NCBI RefSeq assembly: GCF_958298935.1
Contig: NC_084922.1
Location: 18,788,501-18,852,500, forward strand
From: Phragmites australis
Taxonomy: Eukaryota > Streptophyta > Magnoliopsida > Poales > Poaceae
Direction: 5' to 3'
Length of the DNA: 64,000 bases
Part shown: piece by piece, positions 1 through 10,203 of the stretch
How the letters are laid out: every line of letters starts with the position of its first letter
How positions within the stretch are numbered: position 1 is the stretch's first letter
The notes under the pieces: model-generated
Told to the model about the DNA's origin: nothing
What the model saw: the letters and a program-made list of their open reading frames with translations, nothing else
The model's database searches: none
Position numbers and translations under genes: made by a program

Positions 1-525
1 AATTCAAAGATTTGAATTCCAACCATTAGGATCCTTAACTAATTCACTATTGACTTTTGTAAAAACCTTTTCACAATATTTTTCACTCAAAACACCAAAG
101 AGAAAGAAAAGAAAAAAAAAATCTAATGCATTTACCTAGCTCCTAACAAAACTCAGCATGCAATGCACACAAAATAATAACCTATATTGATTAATCGATT
201 AAGAAAATAGGTTTTAAACCTATACTACTGGTGAAGCTATTCAATAATCTTTGAAAATTTTAAAAGGTTATAAATTCTAAAAATCAGGACGTTACAATCT
301 AATAGCTTATCTAGTTAAAAGTTCAGGTTGACAGATGCATAACTGTATGGTCTTGAGAATGATGACAATATGTATCTATCAGTTTTTTCATCTACGTATG
401 CTAATCTTATTTCATCGACAAGGAAATAGCAGACAAAAACATAATAGACTGGCAAAGTATAGCATTGTTGTGGGCATTCTCAGATCATAAAATATATCTT
501 ACAAGTGCCATAACAAGCTGGATCA

Positions 526-3060
526 TCAGTTTGAGGGACTCTCCCCACTATCATCATTAGGCAAACCAAGCCTCAAGGACTCGACAAAGGCTAGAACTAT
601 CGGCTGGACGCTTTCGACCAGTTTTGCTGCTTCCTCACTAGTACAATTGAACCCGACTGTTACCAATGAGGTATCGAGCGTGGGGTTATAGCTCTTGAGA
701 ATACCTAGCAATGTGGCAGCACTTGCAGAGGCTGCTTCTTCATTGCGTCCGCAAGAAGCTTTTCCTTGCTATTACAGGAGGACTCAAGGCCTGAAAAAGG
801 TAAACCAAACAATAATTCTTTGCTAGTCACCTAATAATCTAATCACGCACTTGTGATCAAGAATAGACTTACGTTCAATTTTCTCCCTCTTGGCTTTGAG
901 CTTTTTGTGGTGGTTGGCCTCGGCGACAGCTACCTGAGCACTTGTAGCCTGGAGAAGAGCTTTTATCGCCGCCCACGGATCATCAGTCAGAATTGGTATT
1001 GAAGTTTCACTTCCCCTGAGTTGCGGGTCTTCTTCGGGCACGCTTGAGGCAGGATCTCTTATTGGAGCCGAGGCCAAGTCAATCGGAGAAGGCAACCCCA
1101 GATGACTGGTTGAGGCGCTAGCAGCCTTGGTCTCTGTCTCAGTCGATAGTCTGCAATCAATAGAATAAGAGAAGAGGAAAAGAAAGGATTGCTAATTGAC
1201 CAGTCGAGATCAAAATCTAACACAAACCTCTTTGAAATCGGAAAGTGTGAAACAATGCTTGGCTTTTGCCTTTTTGATGTCACCTTGTTTGTTCTTGGTC
1301 CGGTAGGTGGAGCTGGTGGAGGAGTTACACATGGACGAGGCAAAGTCAAGTCATCAGTGGCCTACAAAGAACCAAATAATAAGAATGCATTATTGAGTGA
1401 AAGTATGACCAACTAAAGAGCGATAATTCAACTGAAATTACCTCACTAGTCGAGTCATCAAGCATGATGGTCCCTCGAGTTGGCGGTTGTGAGGATGCGT
1501 CAGATGTCCCCTAAAAAAAAGAGAGCCATCCATGCAACTTGCCATCAATAGAGTCACCGAAAGGAAGTCGATGACTCGATAAGAGTTACATTTTCGACCG
1601 GGTCATCGAGAGCGGCGGTTGCCTGAGGAGGCGATAGAGCTGGTACACTCGCTGTTCCCTAACAAGAGGCCACTCATCCAAACCGAATGCATTTAGGTAT
1701 CTGCTTAATAATTTAAAAGGAAATAAGAAGATAATAAGAACTTCAATTAGTATACCCGAGGACTCGTTCGCTTGCGCTTGAGAGGGCTCGGATCAGATAA
1801 CAGTTGAGAAGACAACGATAATCTCTTTGATCGAAGAGACCGCTCGGCCTCCTCATTGGCTGATCCCTTTCCCTTGTCGACATCATAAGCGGGAGAGGTG
1901 CCGTCAAGATCAAAGACCTCACTCGAACGGATGTGTTCTTGGTGGAAGACTAGAGCCTACGGTCATACAAACAAGTCAGCTCAAATGGACGATAACCGGT
2001 CCTACTTTTCAACTGCTACCCTTACATCTGGTTGAGGATTCTCAAGGGAGTAAGGTAGAATATCACACTCTGGTGCGCCAGAAGAGAAAAGCTTGTTTAA
2101 TCGGGCGGTGATATCCTAAGCAGGCAGAGCTGAAAAAGAGAAGAAAGGTTTATTCGATAAAGCTCTAAGTTCATAGCGAAACGAAAAGGGGCAAAAAGTT
2201 AATTAAGCCTTACATCCGGCGGCATCCCTGGAAACATCCTCATCCCCACTGTATTCCCAAGCCAAGCGTGTTCGCGCCTTCAAGGGACTTAATATCTTAC
2301 TAATAAAGTCTCTAGCCACATGCCACCCTGGTTAGGCCAAATTTCCTCAACATGCCAATATTGTTGGCGAAATAGGTGGTGTGATCGGACTCTTGGTGAT
2401 CTTGTGTCCAAGAAGGATTTTGGACGGGAAAAAGACCTCTATACACTAATGGAAAACCAATCGGGTCAGGATTGGAGACGTAAAACTGAAGTTTTTTCTA
2501 ATCTTTTGACCAAGAAGAGGTTAGGGGAACCAAAATGTAGGAATTCCTCATCCCACTCCTCAATTGGAAACCACACCCCCTACACATTTGTTCTCAGTGA
2601 TTCTTTTCAGTTTATAGAAGTATTGAAAAAGATTTAGACTTGGCTCGATACCAAGGAAGGCCTCACAAAGATGGACAAAAACACTCAACATGGTGACGGA
2701 GTTGGGGTTCAGATGGTGAAGTTCAATTTGATATCGATCGAGTATATTGAGAAGAAACTTGGATGGAGGAATGTTAAAACCACATCAGAAGGACTCGAAA
2801 ATTACAAATTCATGCTCAATCTTGCAGGAAGGGAATTTCTCACCAGATGATGTCCTCCATTCAACTAGGCTACGCAGCGGCACCACTCCTTCCTCTTTAA
2901 GTTCTGCCAGCTTAGATTCTTGCATTGCTGAGGGTGTCCAAGCCTCGATCATAAACCTCGCCTCATCGCACTGATCGGGTGAGGTGCCAACAACTGCTGC
3001 GTTCGATTGCTTCTCTGGCGAGGAGGAAGTTGGGATCTCAGAGGAAGAGTTGGGATCCAT
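526..3060 (-). pseudogene. Antisense ORF with Transposase_28-like ('putative gypsy type transposon') domain, broken
   Basis: Read on the minus strand from an ATG at 3060. The N-terminal part (about 3060-2785) contains EARFMIEAWTPSAM and a Ser/Pro-rich leader. After a TGA at 2787-2785 the same frame continues with GFNIPPSKFLLNIL, IELHHLNPNSVTMLSVFVHL and CEAFLGIEPSLNLF. This is the conserved core of the grass protein family Pfam calls 'putative gypsy type transposon' (PF04195). The C-terminal piece 1095-823 is a charged helix-like segment, and 711-526 holds LVTVGFNCTSEEAAKLVESV, the usual tail of these proteins. Stops and frame changes between pieces, and probable introns, mean no intact product. 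The role of the family is unknown; it lies antisense to the retrotransposon body. Confidence 0.65.
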
Positions 3061-3578
3061 GGATCTAGAAGTTCTTTCTAGCGATAGTGCATGCTGGGGC
3101 GGAAAAGATTGGGCAGGAAGACTGGTGGCGATGATGAGAAACGGCCACCACAAGTCCAGGTCATACAGGTAAATGGTCAAAGATTTATCGTCTCTTTGAC
3201 AACAACGCTTGTTTTTACCATGCTTCGACTGGCGTGAAAAGCGGTATGATGACGACGCGCGAATCTCTGTTTGCCCTTCTACTTGCATTAAATGCGCTTG
3301 CACCAGTCGTTTCAAATTTCAAAAGGTTTTTTAACTCCACTCGGAGTCGGGTGTCGATCAATTGATTTCTTTAGCCTTTTCCTTCAAGTCTTGAGTGCAG
3401 TTAGCCACAGGGCGCTTGACCCGACTGAGCTTCCACTCGATACTCAAGGAAGGACCCACCTATGCTCGATTCCTTCAACCATGTGACTGATCCACTTTAC
3501 TCGACAAAGCTTAAATTTGGCGGTACTCGAGTGGGAACTTATGTAAACCTCTCCTCCTGAGTAGAGTTAGGGGGCTAT

Positions 3579-4163
3579 TGTCGAATATCTAATTATAGGG
3601 TATGCGCATAAGGAATATATCATATACGAAGAGGGTATGTACGATATGTATTAAGAAGTTTTAGATATTACAGAACCGAATCAGCGGTACCTGATACACC
3701 TGGAATCACGGAAGTACATATCAGGAAGGTTTCGATTAGTTACCTAACTCGATGCGGTTAGTACTCAAAACAAATCTATCTATTTGGACATCAAGGAAGA
3801 CAACTCCCTATCGACCATGGCTAGATAGGAGTCGATACTCCCACCCCTATATAAGGCTGGGGGGAGGAGAACAACACACAAGAAAAACATAGGCAGAGAG
3901 AACTCGAGGCAAGCATCAAGACCCAAGTAGAGGAGGTACTCGGCGATCTTAGCTTTAGGTTAGATTAGATCTGATATACTCTCTGTAATAGATTCAGCCC
4001 CATTGCTCAAGATACGACAGCAACACCCCCACAGGACGTAGGGTGTTACTCCAATTGGAGGCCCGAACCTGTATACATTGATTGTCCCGTCTCGTAATTA
4101 ATCCATGCACTTGAAGGTACCCAGTCTATTTACGGGCACATTTTCAGGAACTAATCTTTGACA
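3579..4163 (+). repeat. 3' LTR of A1 (585 bp)
   Basis: Starts TGTCGAATATC and ends AATCTTTGACA, giving the short inverted TG...CA ends of LTRs. Contains a TATA box (3848-3854) and a conserved block around 3890-4080 shared with the LTR at 9766-10157 (cccgaacctgtatacat and the matching ccccaaacctgtataca). The following bases GTTGC could be the right-hand target duplication; the left one lies outside the window. Confidence 0.75.
3848..3854 (+). promoter_or_regulatory. LTR TATA box (A1)
   Basis: TATATAA in the context cccctatataaggctgg, at the place expected for the U3/R boundary of the LTR. The paralogous LTR at 9766 has the same box at 9824-9830. Confidence 0.55.
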
Positions 4164-4513
4164 GTTGCTTTGTCCTAGGTCTTTAGACCAAAATCCCAGC
4201 AAAGGTCGATATATGAGCATGTTGTTGCACCAATTGTTAATGATGTCCTCGAAGGCTATAGCTGCATATGTCAGTATGATAGACACAAGTGTGAGATAGT
4301 ACGAGATAAATATATAAGCATTGTCAGACGATATGGAGCAGGGCCATGCTTGGATCTTCCAAGAGTTGACTCATGTCGGTACGGTACAACATGATGAATC
4401 GATCATGCTTAGCGAACATGGCACGACGTGGTATGAGGCACGACAGGGTCGGGCCATACCCGCACGGCATGACCCAGGTCCCAACACTAGGCATGACAAC
4501 TTGAGGGGCCTGA
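4164..4513. other. Unclassified intergenic sequence
   Basis: No coding or structural feature recognised. 4420-4500 is rich in GGCACGA/GGCATGAC-like short repeats, reminiscent of GC-rich parts of other grass transposons, but I cannot assign it. Confidence 0.3.
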
Positions 4514-4544
4514 CACTATGTTAAAAACAGACAAAGCAGATATG

Positions 4545-4795
4545 AAATTAGTGACCTGTCACTAAAGACATATTAGTGATAGATCCCACAATGACAAGTC
4601 ACTAATGTGCCTTCTGATCGGGATTAGACATAGAACTGTTACTAATGAGTGGTTATTAGTGATAGATCGTAATATGACCCATTACTGATGATGATAATAA
4701 CAGGTCAAGTTGTGATCCGTCACTAATGATCAAGTCATCAGTGATGGATCAAGTTGTGACCCGTCACTAATGACAGTATTCATCAGTGCAGAACT
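4545..4795. repeat. Subterminal repeat cluster (TTAGTGAYRGRTC motif), left
   Basis: About eight copies of GTGACCCGTCACTAATG-like units in alternating orientation, each a near-palindrome. Sister clusters lie at 5420-5552 and 5795-5975. Such arrays bind the transposase accessory protein in known CACTA elements. Confidence 0.6.
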
Positions 4796-5419
4796 TTGGT
4801 AAGGACTCTGCTTGTGGTATTTACCATTGATAAAAAAAATATGAAAATGGAATCATACGATTGTTTTGTAACAAGCTAGTCTTCATCTACTTAACAAATG
4901 TTCCCTGCTGAAATAAAACATGTTATTTTAGCTCTCAATTTAAATGCTCAGCAATACAAATCTAATCTTGAGTTATCACAATTACTTTTTTATTTTTCTT
5001 TTATTTTTCTCTTATTTTTTTCTCACTTTAGCAGCACTAGAATATGAACCATTGTATATTTCTGCTTAAGTTTAATGTAAGAGGTGGCAGCTATAGACAC
5101 AAACGCGTGTTCCAAAAATGGTGCATAAACTTCAGAGGATGAGAACTCAATCTTCCAGGTCAAATTTGGCCTAAATTTTTTTCCATACCCGATAAAATCA
5201 GAGACAGGATGTAAATTTTTATGTAGATGTCCGCAGATTAAAAAAATCAAAATCGAAGTCCGTATACAAAAGTTATACCTATTTTTCTGAAGACACCCTA
5301 GGTCACCTATCAAATTGTGATCGTTTGCAGAAGATATTAAAAAATTCATCACATATTAATATAAATTTGGATGAAGAAAAATTTTATATGTAAATTATGA
5401 CCCTCGACGAGATTCAGTA

Positions 5420-5552
5420 AAATCAGTCATTAGTGATGGGTCATGATTACAACTCGTCACTAATGGTCAGTAATTAGTGACGGGTCACGATTCTGACTCG
5501 TCACTATTCTATCATTAGTGACGGGCCACAGTTCTGATCCGTCACTAATGAC
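5420..5552. repeat. Subterminal repeat cluster, middle
   Basis: Six or so copies of TTAGTGACGGGTCA / ACTCGTCACTAATG in alternating orientation, same motif as at 4545-4795. Confidence 0.6.
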
Positions 5553-5600
5553 ATTCAACAGACAAGGTTATAAGGATAAAATATCTGATTTTCATCACAA

Positions 5601-5690
5601 CTACGTGACAGGAGAGGTGGTAAGGTGCTATGTGCGAGAGACAGAGGTTGCTGGTTCGATTCTCATGGAACGCAATCTGGAAATAATGTA
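5601..5690 (+). mobile_element. tRNA-derived SINE-like patch (Pol III box A and box B)
   Basis: A box-A-like TGGTAAGGTGC (5618-5628) is followed 25 bases later by a box-B-like GGTTCGATTCT (5653-5663), matching the Pol III internal promoter consensus GGTTCGANTCC at ten of eleven positions. The sequence does not fold into a full tRNA, so I call it a SINE-like remnant. It lies between subterminal clusters of the CACTA-like element. Confidence 0.35.
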
Positions 5691-5794
5691 AAAAAATAGT
5701 GTGGCTTGTCATATGCGATCTGCGTTGGGATGGCTCAGTGAAAAAAATATTTTTTTTAACGTTTTCTTATCAAAAAAACGCTAAAAACATTTAT

Positions 5795-5975
5795 CAGTCA
5801 TTAGTGACGGATCAAAACTATGACACGTCACTAATAACAAACTCATCAGTGATGAATCACGATTACGACCGATCAATAATAAGGTTAACTCGTCACTAAT
5901 AATCTCTCATCAGTGATACGTTCAGAATGATGGATATATGACTTGTCACTAATAACAGTTATGATCTGTTACTAA
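5795..5975. repeat. Subterminal repeat cluster, right
   Basis: Diverged copies of the TTAGTGACGGATCA / GTCACTAATAA motif, leading into the degenerate right inverted repeat at 5981-5997. Confidence 0.55.
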
Positions 5976-6920
5976 AGATATTTTTTCACATAATGTGAGG
6001 TCTCAACAGTCAACATGCATGAAACGGACGTAGAACAACTCCGAATAGGCACGTAACTCAAACAAGTTTTACGAACAACATGGATAAACTAAGGGACTGT
6101 TTGGATACATGGTTTTCCTAGACTTCTTAGAGGAAACTATGGTATTTACATATAATATGGTCTCAAATACTTTTGACAGTTCATGCAGTATCCCTAAAGC
6201 CATTGTTTCTTTTGGTGGTTATAAAAAATCCATCCGGAATAGTTTTTTCTCAAAACCGTAATAACCAACCTCCGCGCCCGCCTCTCCTGGTACCTTGTCT
6301 GCAGCATATTAAGAACCATGCATGGTTTTTTCATATACCGTGGTTCGTAAATGGTATGGCATCCAAGTATTTTTTGAGTTTTGGGGGAATACCATAGTAT
6401 GATTTTTGGAAAAAGACATTATTTGTAAACCGTAGTAAATCAAATACCATGATAGTTTTGGGTTTTGAAAATCCACTCACAACATTTTTTTTTTCTAAAA
6501 CCGAGCTGATCGCTCCCTCACATACGTGTGCAACGTGTCCAGGTTATTTCAATTCCAAGCACGCTCGTTTGTGATATTTCCCTAAATACGCTTTACATGC
6601 GCATCTACATACAAACGTACACACGCAGGGTGGAGCTATGTGTAGACCATATTGGGCTCTGCCCCCCTTGCCTGAGAAGAAATTTTGAGCATCCAGGTAT
6701 ACACCACTGAGAGACCATTAGTCCACAGCGTAGCAAGCAAAGCCTACGTCTAGGTGTGGTAGCAGGGAAAATTCTCACGGGGATTGGGTAACTATCCCTG
6801 CCCACAATGGGGGAAAACTTCCCTATCCTTGTCCCCTCCTGCAGGAAATTTTTTTCCCATCCCCACCTCACGCGGAGAATGTGTACCCGACGGGTTCCCC
6901 GTCCCTGTTACATGCAGCAC

Positions 6921-7019
6921 AGTGAAGGGCGGCTGGCGGGCCTGCTGCTCCACAGTGAAAGGCGGCCGGTGGGCCTACTGCTCCATGGTGAACGGCGACC
7001 GATGTGCTGCTGCCTGCTG
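6921..7019 (+). repeat. 33-bp tandem repeat, three copies
   Basis: Copies at 6921-6953, 6954-6986 and a diverged third at 6987-7019; the first two differ at a few positions (AGTGAAGGGCGGCTGGCGG versus AGTGAAAGGCGGCCGGTGG). The period is a multiple of three, so short ORFs run through it, but nothing supports a protein. Confidence 0.75.
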
Positions 7020-7319
7020 GAAGCCGTTGTCAGCTATCCACGTGAAAGCCGTCACTACGCGCCTAGTGGAGACTGGTAAGGCGAGTGGTGATTAGAGGAA
7101 TGGAGGAGGGGGTGATTGGGTGAGCGCGAGGGACGGGGACAGTGAGTGGCAACACTAGCGGACGGGTAGGGTCACCGGGGCCGAGGAGGGTGGACAGGGA
7201 TGACGAGTGGTCGCCTCCGGGGCCTCCTGGGCTGAGGACACCGTAGCGGCACCATCGCCGTGCTGCATGCTGCTCCTAGGGCTCTGCTGCTAATGCTGCT
7301 GCAACACTAATGCAAAATA

Positions 7320-7400
7320 CGCACGTGTGTAGTTCGTGACACTCGAACCCAAGACCTCTCAACTAGCACGATACATCCTCACCCTCCCACTATAGAAGTA
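7320..7400 (-). other. tRNA-like box B motif, minus strand
   Basis: On the minus strand GAGGTCTTGGGTTCGAGTG (about 7360-7342) carries a box-B-like GGGTTCGAGTG. Upstream on that strand is a weak box-A-like region. It resembles the patch at 5601-5690 and may be the same SINE-like family. No tRNA fold is evident. Confidence 0.3.
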
Positions 7401-7452
7401 CTAGTGATACTAATGTATCCTGTTTGGCGGCTTCCTCTGTTCCCGAGGGGAA

Positions 7453-7680
7453 TCAGATGGTTCTCTGCAATGTTGCCCGCAAGAACTCCTTCATCTCATT
7501 CGGTACCAAGCGCCAATCAGTTATTATGATTGGGATATACTCCTTGACAACAAATCCGCAACTATTGCGGAATTTGGCATAGGCCACACGAGGTGCAACA
7601 AGCTCTCCTTCAATACCGACTTGCGTTATTATATAAGTGCCGAATGACAACTTGTTTTTGCTTCGTTCGCCCTATCTTTA
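7453..7680 (-). pseudogene. CACTA (En/Spm) Transposase_24-like fragment
   Basis: The minus-strand peptide contains AKFRNSCGFVVKEYIPI, ITDWRLVP and NEMKEFLRATLQ. This aligns by eye with the corresponding part of the minus-strand gene at 15694-19206 (FKTACGCLVRDHIAI, then YRTWRG, then VPDMIKDFIWGKL). Both match the plant transposase family Transposase_24 (PF03004) found in CACTA elements. Only about 65 residues remain, with no termini nearby. It is a different lineage from the large element's gene. Confidence 0.6.
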
Positions 7681-7689
7681 TTTCAGCGT

Positions 7690-9093
7690 ACCAGCAGAGG
7701 GACCCTAAGTTTTGGGCATGAAGGGAACAGAATCCATATTGTGGAAAGTGGGATCATCAATCTCCTCTTCAGTTGGGACATGTTGAAGAATGGACGATGA
7801 CCTCTAGTTGACTTGTGAGCAGCGAGAAGTTAACGAACCCTTTATAAAAGAGAAGATAGGATATAAGAGATAGCCTTAAAAGATAGCATAGCCTTAAAAG
7901 ATAGCAAGAGACGAGAAAAAGAACTAAAAAATCTTCTAGGGTTTGAAACGAACTAGGAGAAACCTTAGCGATGACCATTCTAACTAGGCTTGCGGTCCTA
8001 CAGTCAGTATGTCTTTGATACCACCTCTGTCACACCCGGTTTTAACGGACAAAATCAAGTGCGGCTTATATGTACCCAGGAAGTTTAATAATATAAGGAC
8101 ATCATAGGTGAAGTAACAAAAGAAATACTTTAACTTACAACCGTTTAACTCTTACACAAAGACTTCACCTAAGCAACTCTATTAACCAAACTGCTAAGCT
8201 AAACGGTGGTAGTGGGACGAAAGCATCGGCGAGAAGGCGGGCGGCGACAGAAGGGACGATGGAGGGCCTCGGGATCTCGTCGGGAAGGGGTCTCCGGCGG
8301 CACAGGGGCCAAGGCGACGGCGGGGAGAGCTTTAGTGGTCGGTCGCGGTTCCGCTGGGCTGCTCGGTTGAAGCTCAATGATGCTAGGGCTGCTTAGCGGT
8401 GAGCTCAACCGAAGGGCGGCGACAATGGCAGCGACGGGGCTCGAAATCTGCGAACTCGGCTCTGGACTTGGCGGATTTGGGATGAGATGAGTTCGGGAGA
8501 GGGGTTCTGCTTATATAGGTGGCTCGGGACATCCAGGGGCGTCGGCGTACTCGATTCGGTCTCCAGGGCGGCATCGCAGCGCGTTCGACTCGGATACGGC
8601 GGCGGAGTCCGGGTGGGAGATGACAGGGACGCGGGCCCACATGTCGCTGGCGCACGATGAAGGCGGTAGGAGCAAAGGCGTCTTCGGCGTGTTCAGCTGG
8701 GGCGTGCGGGAATGGGCCGAGGCGGCGGCGGGTGCGGCCCAGGCGGGAGGGAGGCGAGGCTGAGAGGCCGGCTGGGCTGCGGCCGAAAGAAAGTTTGGGC
8801 CGGGGGGGGGGGGGAGAAAAGGGCAGCTCGAGAAGATTATTCTTTTCTTTTCTTTTTTCTAAATTCAAATCCAAATTCAAATTCAAATCCTCTTCAAATA
8901 AAATCCATCAAAAACCAAATAAAAATCCTATTTGCCTAATTCAGCATGAATGCATAATAATCAATTATATCCTATGTCAAATATATTTTCATTTATATAA
9001 AATAGGATTTTACTCTTTTTAATTATTTAAACTCATATTAAATTTTTGCAAATTTTAAGAAATTTCTAAAGGTGGAAAAATTAGGGTGTTACA
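7690..9093 (-). mobile_element. Gypsy element I, 5' LTR plus leader, minus strand
   Basis: On the minus strand an LTR (9093 to 8028) is followed by a primer-binding-site-like TGGTATCAAAGAC (about 8023-8011) and a leader down to about 7700. The leader matches, in opposite orientation, the leader of element B at about 27060-27180: both contain GATGATCCCACTTTCC and a preceding CTGCTCACAAGTCA-like segment. The element is therefore a relative of B. It is cut off at about 7690 by unrelated CACTA sequence; no gag or pol remains. Confidence 0.65.
8028..9093 (-). repeat. LTR of element I (1,066 bp)
   Basis: On the minus strand starts TGTAACACCCTAATTTTT (9093) and ends AAACCGGGTGTGACA (8028). The same TGTAACACC...GGGTGTGACA ends occur in the LTRs of B and D. 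The middle (8200-8820) is GC-rich, with a G homopolymer near 8803-8815 that may be unreliable. Confidence 0.7.
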
Positions 9094-9765
9094 GCCGCTA
9101 CCTCGGAGATCCCTTCCAAAACCAACCATACCGCTGAGTTAGGCTTTCCGCGTTCTACGCCATGCTTCCCTCATTTCACTGAAACACCACTGAAGCCAAC
9201 ATCGATGTTTGTGGCCACGTGCCCGATCGCTGTCTTCGATGAAACCTGAATCACCACCGCTACATAGAGTGACTAGTAATATCCTAAACCTAGAAGCGCA
9301 ACCTTTTGCCTTTTTGATCCATCATAGGTGGTCGAGACTAGATCTCACTGTATCCCTTCTTTAATCCAAGATGGTATTTGCATAATATGCCAAGTCAGCA
9401 CCACATCATTCTCCTTAGCTTAGCCAGTGAAGTCTAGTCTGCCCTACACTTTTTGAATCTTGCGCAATGATGCTGTCAAGCCTAACACAGTGATTGTGCA
9501 ATAAAGCTTTATCCTATACGAAGATAGTTCCGGTAAATCAACCTTTCCTTTTCAGTCTAATCCATCTCTCGAATGCTGTTATCTTTTCATCTTAACTCCG
9601 ATTTAGGCGATTCTTGTGTCCAAATGTTTCTGAAAATCATCCCTATCCAACCATAGTGTTTTTAAAGTGTTTTGATGATGTTTGGTATGTTGTTCTTAGT
9701 GTTTTCCTTTGTGTTGTTTGTCGGTAGTTCTCGCGATTAGTCGATTCATCTGATTTGCTTTGCCT
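9094..9765 (+). repeat. Fragment of a long B/D-type LTR
   Basis: Part of this stretch matches the long LTRs on the plus strand: 9580-9745 (ACTCCGATTTAGGCGATTC, later TTTGTCGGTAGTTCTCGCGA) corresponds to 13790-13950 in B and 38690-38850 in D. 9094-9580 is less clear but reads like the GC-richer part of such LTRs. No ends are visible. Confidence 0.45.
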
Positions 9766-10157
9766 GATAAGACAAAGGACTCCCTATCGATTATGGTTGG
9801 ATTCGAGATGGTACATTGAGCCCTATATAAGGCGGGGACCTAGACCCTGGGGAGATGATGGAACAATTCATGCATACGCAACTCGACAGAGCAACAACAA
9901 GACCCTAGCAACTGGAGATACTCGACGACTTCGACCCAAGATTAACCTAGATCCAATCATCTCCATTGTAATAGGTCTAGCCACATTACTCATACTTGAG
10001 ATAATCAATATAAAGCAACATCCACACACGACATAGGGTTTCTCCAATCGAGGCCCCAAACCTGTATACATCATTTGTCTTATTTCCCACTCGATCCCTG
10101 ATCTCGAAGGTACCCCTGTTTAATTACGAATATATTGTTGGGAACTAATCTTCGATA
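9766..10157 (+). repeat. 5' LTR of element A, 5'-truncated
   Basis: Aligns with the A1 LTR (3579-4163) from ACTCCCTATCGA onward, sharing the TATA box, the AACCTGTATACAT block and the end CTAATCTTCGATA. The outer ~200 bases are missing, replaced by long-LTR sequence. It is followed directly by a primer-binding site, so it is a 5' LTR. Confidence 0.7.
9824..9830 (+). promoter_or_regulatory. LTR TATA box (A)
   Basis: TATATAA in the context gagccctatataaggcgg, equivalent to 3848-3854 in the A1 LTR. Confidence 0.5.
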
Positions 10158-10158
10158 G

Positions 10159-10177
10159 TTGGCACACCAGGTAGGGG
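10159..10177 (+). promoter_or_regulatory. Primer-binding site of A
   Basis: TTGGCACACCAGGTAGGGG immediately after the LTR. It is one substitution away from TTGGCGCGCCAGGTAGGGG-type sites common in grass Gypsy elements, complementary to a tRNA 3' end (CCA). Confidence 0.65.
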
Positions 10178-10203
10178 CATTCATCTGTTTTTCAGGATCA
10201 ATC

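Larger units (their letters stand above)
1..4163 (+). mobile_element. Gypsy LTR retrotransposon A1, 3' part (Grande/Tat-like)
   Basis: The 3' end of a Ty3/Gypsy element. A purine-rich tract (AGTTAGGGGGCTAT) directly precedes an LTR starting TGTCGAATATC at 3579. No primer-binding site follows the LTR, so it is the 3' copy. The internal part shows no gag-pol in this window but carries a long antisense ORF (526-3060, minus). An antisense gene just upstream of the 3' LTR is known from Grande-type elements of maize; assignment to that group is inference. The first ~500 bases are AT-rich with no recognisable gene. The same LTR family appears at 9766-10157. Confidence 0.7.
4514..5997. mobile_element. 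Degenerate CACTA-like non-autonomous element
   Basis: Left end CACTATGTTAAAAAC (4514) and right end TTTTTTCACATAATGTG (5981-5997) are imperfect inverted repeats. Between them lie three clusters of a short motif in both orientations, TCATTAGTGACGGGTCA / GTCACTAAT (about 4545-4795, 5420-5552, 5795-5975). This is the look of CACTA subterminal repeats. The motif differs from that of the large CACTA element at 15176-26760 (TCAGTGCCGG), so it is another family. No transposase is encoded. No convincing target duplication (TGA versus AGG), so the ends are approximate. Confidence 0.5.
5998..7440. other. Decayed repeat-derived spacer
   Basis: No gene. 6093-6500 looks like a MITE-type remnant: it opens TAAGGGACTGTTTGG and contains partly palindromic stretches around AACTATGGTATT and AATACCATAGT, but I see no matching far end. 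6760-6905 is a GGGGA/CCCC-rich stretch. 6921-7019 is a 33-bp tandem repeat. 7200-7310 is rich in GCTGCTG triplets. Confidence 0.3.

Noticed and set aside
5653..5663. A real tRNA gene at the box B motif
   Set aside because: No cloverleaf with acceptor-stem pairing could be seen; called SINE-like only.
8803..8815. G homopolymer as a G-quadruplex or regulatory element
   Set aside because: A single homopolymer run is as likely a sequencing or assembly artefact; not claimed.
8200..8900. GC-rich ORFs on both strands as possible host exons
   Set aside because: They lie wholly inside the minus-strand LTR 8028-9093 and overlap each other on both strands, a GC-content effect.
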